A stretch of 52,497 nucleotides of DNA from contig FN648446.1 in assembly GCA_000310025.1 (NCBI GenBank), positions 120,793 to 173,289 of the forward strand. The letters are read 5' to 3'. The notes beneath the pieces are model-generated. The model ran no database searches. It saw nothing but the letters and a program-made list of their open reading frames with translations, and was not told the DNA's origin. The translations under genes were made by a program, and so were the position numbers. This DNA is from Ectocarpus siliculosus. Lineage: Eukaryota; Sar; Phaeophyceae; Ectocarpales; Ectocarpaceae. This document shows, piece by piece, positions 45,709 through 52,497 of the stretch. Position 1 is the stretch's first letter. Each line of letters starts with the position of its first letter.

Positions 45709-46679
45709 ACATGAATTCCCAACGGCAAAATAGAGCACCCTCTCTGATCTGTCTGGTCACGTTCCGCACCACACCACCATATACAACGACAGCAGCTGCT
45801 GCCAGAATGGAGTATATGTGATGTATATTGCCACTGCGTCAGTGTGCCAACCTCCCTTGTTGTGTGCGTTTGTTCGCGCCTGGCGATCATGATTAAGTTG
45901 CAGCTTCTCCTCTGCCGCCTGCTTGCTACTTGCTACGGCTGTGCCGCAAATAGCAGCAGCAGTAGCAGCGCGCGGACCTGTTGCTTCCATGTGCCACACA
46001 CCCCTCCTTCTGTGTGCTACATGCTCGCTACTGTGTGTGCTGTGTTTGCTGTTTATTGCAAGATCGCGAGTGATGTGTGCGCCTGCTGTGCCCCTTTTCA
46101 AATGTGTCACAACACCGACGGAAACCAAGTCCCTACCTTGTTATCTAGGACAAAAACTTCCGTCACACTACCGACCGGCGGGGGGCCGCCTCTCCCGGTA
46201 CAATATTGCACGCGAAAACAACTGGAGGAACCAAAAAAGCGAGCATGTAAACATCGCCCCCCTCCCCCCCCCCTCCGGGCGCATTTCAACATCCCACCAT
46301 CCCAACCGTCACAATGCTCTGCACCTGCATGTAGAGGAGTTTAAACAGTACTATATACTGTAGATCCGCGCATGCTGGCATGATACGTGTGGCGCCCACT
46401 GCTGCTGTGTGTGTGGGTGCGCAATGCGCATGAGGTGTGGAGCTCCGAGTTTGGAATTGCCACTCCTGGGGGGGTAAATATCTAAATATCACTACAAAGC
46501 AGCACATCCAACACTACATGAACACTGCTGTTGTACGCCTGGTGTGTCATGGTGTCGGGGAGAGATAATGACAGGAGATTTTGATATCACTTTATCGGCA
46601 TTTCTATACCAAGTTGCCACCATATCGGGCTCCTTACTGTACCTGTTTTTTTCTCCTTTACCCCCGTATGAGGAAGGGT

Positions 46680-46757
46680 CAGCACCCGCTCTCGCTCTCG
46701 TTGTTGCTCCTTGAGCTCTTCGTCGCGCTCCTGCTGCAGAGCCCTGAGTTCTTCTTC
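46680..46757 (-). CDS. Possible coiled-coil exon
   Basis: After an acceptor-like GAGGCAG the minus strand reads EEELRALQQERDEELKEQQR, a strongly charged heptad-type helix. The adjoining exons and start could not be found, so this is a weak candidate for an internal exon. Confidence 0.25.
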
Positions 46758-46859
46758 CTGCCTCATCCACAGTCGTGACGGCCGAGTAGCGCTGCAAAAC
46801 GCCTGACCGCACCGAACCTGACGCCATTGGCGCACCAGTCCCTTACCCGCTGGAAGCAT

Positions 46860-48090
46860 TTCTGGTGCTGCACCTCACACAAGACACAAGACCGTCTTCG
46901 TTGCTGTCTTGTGGTGTTTGCTGGCGTCGCGCTCCAAGTCCAACGGGGGCACCGGAGAATCTATCTGACAGTCCCGCCTGCGTCCCATAATTGTCTGTGG
47001 GTTTTGTGTTTTCGTGTCAAGTGTCCAACGCGTCACATCGGCACAGCAATCTTTGATCTCCTGACTGTACTGCCGTTGTTTAGATTGGGAACTCTTGTGC
47101 TCTGGTGAGTACTGCAGCACGGACGGTGCACGGACAACACGAACGATGATCCACGTCAACATGTGAGTTCGAGCCGTACTGCTCTCTGCTGTGTTGGCTA
47201 TTGCCACGCCTCGCACACCCGCCCAATCGGTCGGTGTCTATTTTACCGCCAGCCCACCCGCTCACCCAGGCTGCGTTTACCACTGAGCATCGATGGTCAG
47301 ACGCATGTACTCTGCCCTACGTACAATGCCACGAAAGACAATGTCTTTGAAGCATAGGAGGGCGAGTACCTAAAGTCCTCAAAGGCTCAAAACAAAGCTG
47401 TTCGGTGTTTGGAGTTTTTGATGCGTTCAAGGCAGCACATCAAGAACACCGAACAGCTGTTGTACATCATGTCTCATGTCGTTGCTCGGACTGCTGTGCG
47501 CGACTCGCTTACAGCCGTAGCAGGCATCTCATCATCAACCGGCCCTTCTTCACCTGTGTGTCTTATAGTTGTGGTAGCGGTGGGAATCCGTTCCGTCCCC
47601 CCTCCCCTCTACTGCTGCAATCACATGACAGTGTTAATTATTGCACTTCTCAACGGCTGTACTTCAGCCGTATCGACCGCCCCCGCCTGACCAATGAGAA
47701 GGCGTCACGTCGTTGCGTCGTCACGATGTCGCGTCTCAGTGCGACTACCACTCAATTCAAAAACCCAAAACAATGCTTACTTGTTCTGGGTTCATGTGAA
47801 GGGGGTCACGGGGAGGCTAGGCTATTGTACGGATTCAAGACAGATGAAGAGAATTCCACCTGTTTCCTGAGCTATTGTACGCTATTGTACAACTCGTGTG
47901 CGATCGGTCTTACACCAGATCTTAGAAACACGATGTTTATAATTTATCTCTACAGAGTATTCACAGGGAAGCCCAGGATTAATGAGCAAGGATCCGTTAG
48001 TGTTACAAGACCAACCTGTGTTTCTACAACTCTCCGACCAATTCAGACTGTAAGCGATGTGTCAGCTTTTTGAGGTTCCACATACCCGTC
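46860..48090. other. No identifiable gene
   Basis: A long frame at 47405-48073 (+) begins without ATG, has no motif and is frame-neutral in composition. The block GTTCGGTGTTTGGAG...CACCGAACAGCTG (47399-47460) forms a short inverted repeat. Confidence 0.4.
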
Positions 48091-48867
48091 GACGACACAA
48101 GATAACACACCCACATAAGAAACCACACCCCCCACAGAATACGACACCCCGGTGATAATTTTCGGCGTTTCTGACAAACCATCGTTTTATCACCGGGGCT
48201 ATATAAGATAACACACCCCTTGAGGTTACGCCGCAGGCTCCTCCGTCTATCACCGGGGTGATAACAACCTCTACCGCGTGGGCATGTGGGTATCTCACAC
48301 ACACTACATCTGCGAAACTCTCTTTTGGTCGTACCCAATAGCAAGGTATGCAGGAGCCTACTTTTTTGTGTGAGGGGGCAGGATGGATGGCGCACTCTGT
48401 GGCCACCGAGTCATGTGCTCAGGAGTTTCATCACCTCCGTTGAGCTCCTTTGTTTTACCACATTCCGCAGAACCACAAGTCATGAAGTGTTCGTACAGGC
48501 ATTGCTATCACCCCCCCGCAATACCAACTGTGCGGCAGCAGCGGTTCAACTCTACAAGAAGTGTTATAATGTAACACCTTTTCATCACACCCTCTCATTA
48601 TCACACCCAAAACACACCATGTGGGTATTCGGACGTGCTAGCACACACCCCTTACCCCCTCCTTTATCACACCCGAAACACACCCTGTGCGTGTTCGGAC
48701 GTGCTATCACGCACCCTGGTTTATCACACCCCCTTAAGGGCCCAAGCGAGCTGCACTTTATCACCCGGGCTACATAAGATAACACACCCCCCACAGGATA
48801 CCACACCCGGTGATAATATTTTTAAAGCCAAAAATAGTATCACCGGGGTGTGTTATCTTGTGTCGTC
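48091..48867. mobile_element. 777-bp terminal-inverted-repeat element
   Basis: GACGACACAAGATAACACAC at 48091 is matched perfectly for 22 bp by the complement of 48846-48867. Internally, TATCACCGGGG and its complement CCCCGGTGATA recur at 48147, 48193, 48248, 48806 and 48839, suggesting nested or rearranged arms. It has no transposase-like frame. The end motif is shared with the 223-bp element at 26082-26304. Confidence 0.8.
48598..48713. repeat. 66-bp tandem duplication inside the element
   Basis: TTATCACACCCRAAACACAC followed by TTCGGACGTGCTA appears at 48598 and again at 48664, with A/C and G/T differences. Confidence 0.85.
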
Positions 48868-50829
48868 TACGGTACCCTGCGCAGACACTGTCACCTTCAC
48901 GATCGCTCCGACCCCTGTGGGGAAACGAATTGCATTAACCATTTTGTTCCACGACTTGGGCACATTTCGTAGGCCACGTCGCAGAAGGATCTCAAAGTCG
49001 AGGTAACCCTAACCCTCTCCCTATGCATAGGGCAAGCAGGTTTTCACCGCTGATGTTTGGGTAAGGACAGAGGGTCCAGACAGCAGGGCGGCGGGTGACC
49101 CCCCCTGAATATGAACGGGAAAAAACTGCAGCAGTGAACTCAGAATTATCCTCTTAGTTGACCAACCACACAAAATATCGTTCCTGGAAGTATTTACTGT
49201 CACCTAGAAGTTTCGCGTTTTTGGTTTTCCCGCCGCATGATACTCGTGAGTGAATTTTTATTTAAAGCGTGGCACGCCTCAACCTCGTGTTCGTGGGCAG
49301 TCCTCTCCTTCGATTCTTTCTTCGGTCTCCCGAAGGATCTCGGACATTCGCTGCGCGTCCTCTCCACCCCGACCTACTCATCCCAAACAACTACCCAATG
49401 TCTTTTCGCGCGAAGCAGATACATAGACCTGTTCCACAGCAGTGCATTGTAAAAAAAAAAAAAAAAATGTTATTCACGCCCCTCTGCGTGGCTCTTTCAA
49501 GTACAGCTCACCATCCCTAACCCACCCCCCACGCGTCCAATTAACTGTGACATTCTTACGGGTCTTCATACTTGGGCAGGGGGTTGCTCCTGGTTCTACT
49601 TGCGGGTGTAGCGCTGGGAGAGCCCGCCGGAAAAGGCGGCGGCGCCTCGCGGAGAGGTGTCAACCCGCACCGCCTGGAAGGTAGGTTTTGAGGCACGGGG
49701 GGCTCAGAGCTTAACGGCGTAATTATTCGCGGGTCCATCGATGCCTGTGTTGGTCGATCCGCTCTATGTACGTGCGAGATCTTTCCCGGTGCCTTTTTCC
49801 TGTGTGTGCTCATCGGCGACGTGTTGCGGTCAAACATCCAATCTTCCTTTCTGTTCGGCTGACGTGCACCGCTCGTGCGCTTGGCTGAGAGCGGGACAGG
49901 AGCGGTAGTACGTAGCATCGTCGTTGTCTTCACCGATCAAGAATGCGCCTCGAAATTCCGCAACGCAACGCGGTGTTGTCTCGCTGTTTTTCGTGTTCAC
50001 CAGCCATTGTGCCTCTCGTAAGTACAGACGATAGCACGTGTACCTACGCTGACGAAGCGGTTGGCACTTTTGGGGTGGGGTAGATGGTCTGTGGTGTTCT
50101 GTGGGTTCTGGTGTGCTTTTCTATTGTGTCGGGGAGATTCTCGGGGGAGAGGAGAACACGGATGTGAGCCCCATGTGGCTCTGCTGGGTGTTTCGGCTCT
50201 AGAGGCTTGGACCTGTTCTTGCCGTTCCTGGACGCCGTGGTGTGCTGTGTGTGCGGCTTGTCGCCCTTCGGGGAGACCTCTTTTTGTCACCCCCGCCGCT
50301 ATTGTGTCGTCGTGTCATGGACATCCAATGAGTTCGGGTGACAGATGTGTGGGTTGAACGAGCCCCGAAGGTCAAGGAATAGTCTAGGCAGGAAAAAAGA
50401 AGAGCGAACCACGTTCTGGCATCCCGTGTAGTAGCCGTCGCCACCGCGGGGGGGGGCAGTTGTCCGCTAGTATTTGGGCGAGGAGAGAGGGTCCAGAACG
50501 CGAGTGAGCCCGGTGTTGCCACGAGTGGTCCGCCCGGCTGCTCTTCCAAGCAACATGGCGTATGGACGATGCATGTACCCGTCAGTGGTCTCCGGAGTTC
50601 CCGTCGTAATCGAAACGGTCCTAAGCATTGGTCTTTTAACCTCTTCGGAGGGGTCCGCAGAGATCCCACGGTCTCCGAAATACGGAGTACGGTTCATCCG
50701 CACATCTTCGGAAAGATGCAATGTTCCCATCGTTGTTTCATGTCGCTAGAAAAATAGCTGCCCTGGTTGGTTAAATCTTACGCCTACGTGCTCGTTGTTC
50801 GTCGCCTGTTTTGTCCTTGAATCAAGCAG
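48868..50829. other. No confident gene; likely 5' region of the GH16 gene
   Basis: A 125-codon ATG frame at 49933-49556 (-), starting MKTTTMLRTTAPVPL, is polar and Pro/Arg-rich without a known domain. Frames near 50470-50750 (+) might include an upstream GH16 exon, but I could not choose one. CCCTATGCATAGGG (49019-49032) is a short palindrome. Confidence 0.4.
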
Positions 50830-51241
50830 AAGAAACGCTCATCCTCAACGAAGAATTTGACAGCTTCAACCTTGATCTTTGGCAACACGAGATCACCATG
50901 GTGAGCAGATAGTAGTGCGAGCAGCGGTGGGGGGATAAGCGTGTGGTGAACGGCGGTGGGAGGAGCGAGAAAAGGCAGACAGGGATAGACGAGAGACAGA
51001 GAGGCAGATAGACTGACAGATGGATACAAACAGATGAGGCAACCTATCGAAAGGGGGGCAAGAGATGGCATGAACAACAACGTGGCATAACGTGGTTGCC
51101 GGAATTCTCTCAGTAGCTCCTTCTGCACAGTGTGGCAGAAGTCCGGCACGACCACTGCAGCAGCGAGTGCTTACGTTATTTTTGTTCGACGTTCGAGACA
51201 CAACAGATGGCAGAGAGCCGGGGGAGGTAGGCTGCAAACTC

Positions 51242-51285
<44 letters not shown>

Positions 51286-52222
51286 GTTTTCGGATGCGGG
51301 CGGTCTCTGTATCTGGCAAGAGTGCCTTAGGCACAACAGCGGTTACCTGCAACTTCAAGGAAAGCGACCCAAGAAAGTTTGTCGCGAGCACCCGGGGTTC
51401 GGGGGACCCGCACGTCCCTCTTTCCCCGTCCAGACCCTCTCGCTCGGCCGCGATTCCGGTGGGACCACCACCCCCCAACAGTGTTTCCTTACCCCCATTG
51501 CTTATCCTTGCACCCTCTCTCTCGCGATGGCGTCCGGTTCTTCTTTTTCAGGGAGGAGGAGGGAACTGGGAGTTCCAGATGTACGGTGAGAAAAGCCATC
51601 TAGTAGTTATTTATTTTTCTTCTGTGGGAGGGGGGCAGGGAGATCGGCCTGGAAACGAAAAGTCCAAGGTCACAAACACCTGTGTCAGCGTTCGGAGTGC
51701 ACTGTTTCCCGATACATCAGTTGCGGTAGGGCGCAAGGGGGGGGCAGCAAGAGAAAACCGCGAGTTCCAAACGCAAAGGGGTAGAGAGACACAACCTCGG
51801 TGTCTCGCCGCGCTGTTTTTCTGAAAGGTAAGCGGGGCAGCGGGCGCGGGAGGACGGGTGGGGTGCAAAGCCCAGCAATATGTTTTTTGTTTGGCGGGAT
51901 GATGGCGTGATATCTCTCAACCTTGAGCGATTGTGTTGCGTTCGTTGCTCCCGACTCGTCGTCGATGTGCTTGCTTGCTTGCTTGCTGTTGCTCTCGCTG
52001 CTGCTGGGCATGCTTGCTGCTCTTCTCTCTGTGTGTGTTGCTTTTTGGCCTCGACTGACTGCCACTGGCGATGATCCCTCCGCTACATGATACGCTTGCG
52101 CCCGCCACCCAGGCAACAACCGGACCAACTCTTACGTGGAGGACGGCAAGCTCTTTCTGCAACCCACGCTCACGTCGGACTATATGGGGGAAGAACAGTT
52201 GAGGACAACCCTGAACCAACCG
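50830..52222 (+). CDS. GH16 beta-1,3-glucanase / glucan-binding family, 5' part
   Basis: Three exons carry the N-terminal strands of a GH16 domain of the beta-1,3-glucan recognition or laminarinase type. They are 50830-50900 (ETLILNEEFDSFNLDLWQHE, ITM), 51552-51585 (GGGGNWEFQMY), and 52113 to at least 52222 (NNRTNSYVEDGKLFLQPTLT, SDYMGEEQLRTTLNQP). Phases match (0 after ATG; the Gly codon is split 1/2). FxxxFDxxxxxxWxHExTxGGGGNWEFQxYxNNRTNSYVxDGxLxxxPTLT is characteristic of this group. The catalytic Glu-x-Asp-x-x-Glu motif would lie beyond the window, so enzyme and binding-only roles cannot be separated. The third exon's donor is unresolved; an in-frame stop at 52254 means it ends before that. 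The signal peptide and start exon are upstream and unplaced. Likely substrates are laminarin or cell-wall beta-1,3-glucan. Confidence 0.88.
51248..51282. repeat. (GA)n microsatellite in GH16 intron
   Basis: About 35 bp of GA dinucleotides between the first two recognised GH16 exons. Confidence 0.95.
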
Positions 52223-52497
52223 GTGTATGTGGACGGTACCAGTGCCGGGATGTAAATGTGGAATGCCGTATTGTAGAGGCCGACAACGATTCGTGTTTGG
52301 ATCGTTGTGGAGCTAGACTCTCGTTCGTTATTGTTGTTTTTTATTCTGGCTACAGTTTTGTGTTGCTTTCGTTTGTTTTTCTCTTTATTTTACGTGCATA
52401 GTGTCCTTGCTTTGTCTCCACCTTTGTTTTCTCTCTCTCTGCAAGTAGTCCGTCTGCGCTTTTCCTCTCCCTCACTCGCTCGCCCCCCCCCCCCCCC
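52223..52497. other. GH16 intron and right edge
   Basis: T- and CT-rich sequence that fits the next intron, ending in a run of C at the window edge. The long C tract may be a contig-end artefact. Confidence 0.5.

Noticed and set aside
45528-45890. Poly-Gln, poly-Leu and poly-Ala frames across the CTG repeat
   Set aside because: Open in several phases on both strands because the repeat lacks stops; no flanking coding signal.
47405-48073. 222-codon open frame (+)
   Set aside because: Begins at GTG rather than ATG, no recognisable domain, and no neighbouring exon; likely chance.
49003-49018. Telomere-like AACCCTAACCCT
   Set aside because: Only two units, internal to the window; consistent with chance.

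Overview
The window looks like nuclear DNA from a brown alga (Phaeophyceae), most likely Ectocarpus or a close relative. The evidence is indirect. Genes are split into short exons by GT-AG introns of roughly 0.2-2.7 kb. There is a phytochrome-type hybrid histidine kinase of the kind known from Ectocarpus and its phaeovirus EsV-1, a secreted-type GH16 beta-1,3-glucan enzyme or binding protein, many small inverted-repeat elements, and a 100-N gap flanked by smeared low-quality sequence typical of Sanger-era contig ends. No bacterial operon features, CRISPR arrays or convincing tRNA/rRNA genes were seen.

Layout. 1-352 is one copy of a 350-bp direct repeat whose second copy is at 13999-14354. 451-4408 (+) holds exons of an unrecognised multi-exon gene with an NG-x-Y ... 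W-x-IG domain. 5938-6123 is a small inverted-repeat element. 6848-10752 (+) is a phytochrome/hybrid histidine kinase gene (PAS-GAF-PHY-HisKA-HATPase-receiver) that appears broken by a 1-nt frameshift near 6961 and an in-frame TAG at 8730. 11705-12612 is a striking CATG-rich array. 13000-13770 is an assembly artefact around the N gap: the same ~400-bp sequences are repeated in degraded form.

16744-26656 (-) and 30913-37549 (-) are two tandem copies of one 10-exon gene. By my splicing, each encodes a 380-residue protein with a short cytoplasmic N-terminus, a first membrane helix, a ~240-residue ectodomain with six conserved cysteines, a second membrane helix and an ~80-residue cytoplasmic tail. 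I do not recognise the family; its topology is that of DEG/ENaC or P2X channels. The duplication also copied a deleted remnant of the kinase 3' end (28086-28800). Copy A carries a 5'-truncated LINE in an intron, and a 54-bp palindromic insertion with an 8-bp target duplication upstream of its start; copy B lacks the palindrome and gives the empty site.

38611-41902 (+) is a BolA-family gene in three exons, divergent from copy B. Its 2.7-kb second intron holds a TTAA-flanked piggyBac-like non-autonomous element and a long hairpin. 41903-48090 has no gene I can identify. 48091-48867 is a 777-bp terminal-inverted-repeat element. 50830 to the right edge (+) is the 5' part of a GH16 gene, including a 34-nt exon.

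The strongest biological points are the duplicated two-membrane-helix family, the decayed phytochrome kinase beside it, the CATG array and the minimal foldback insertion. Exon coordinates were worked out by hand from splice signals, phase and comparison of the two copies; none has transcript support here.
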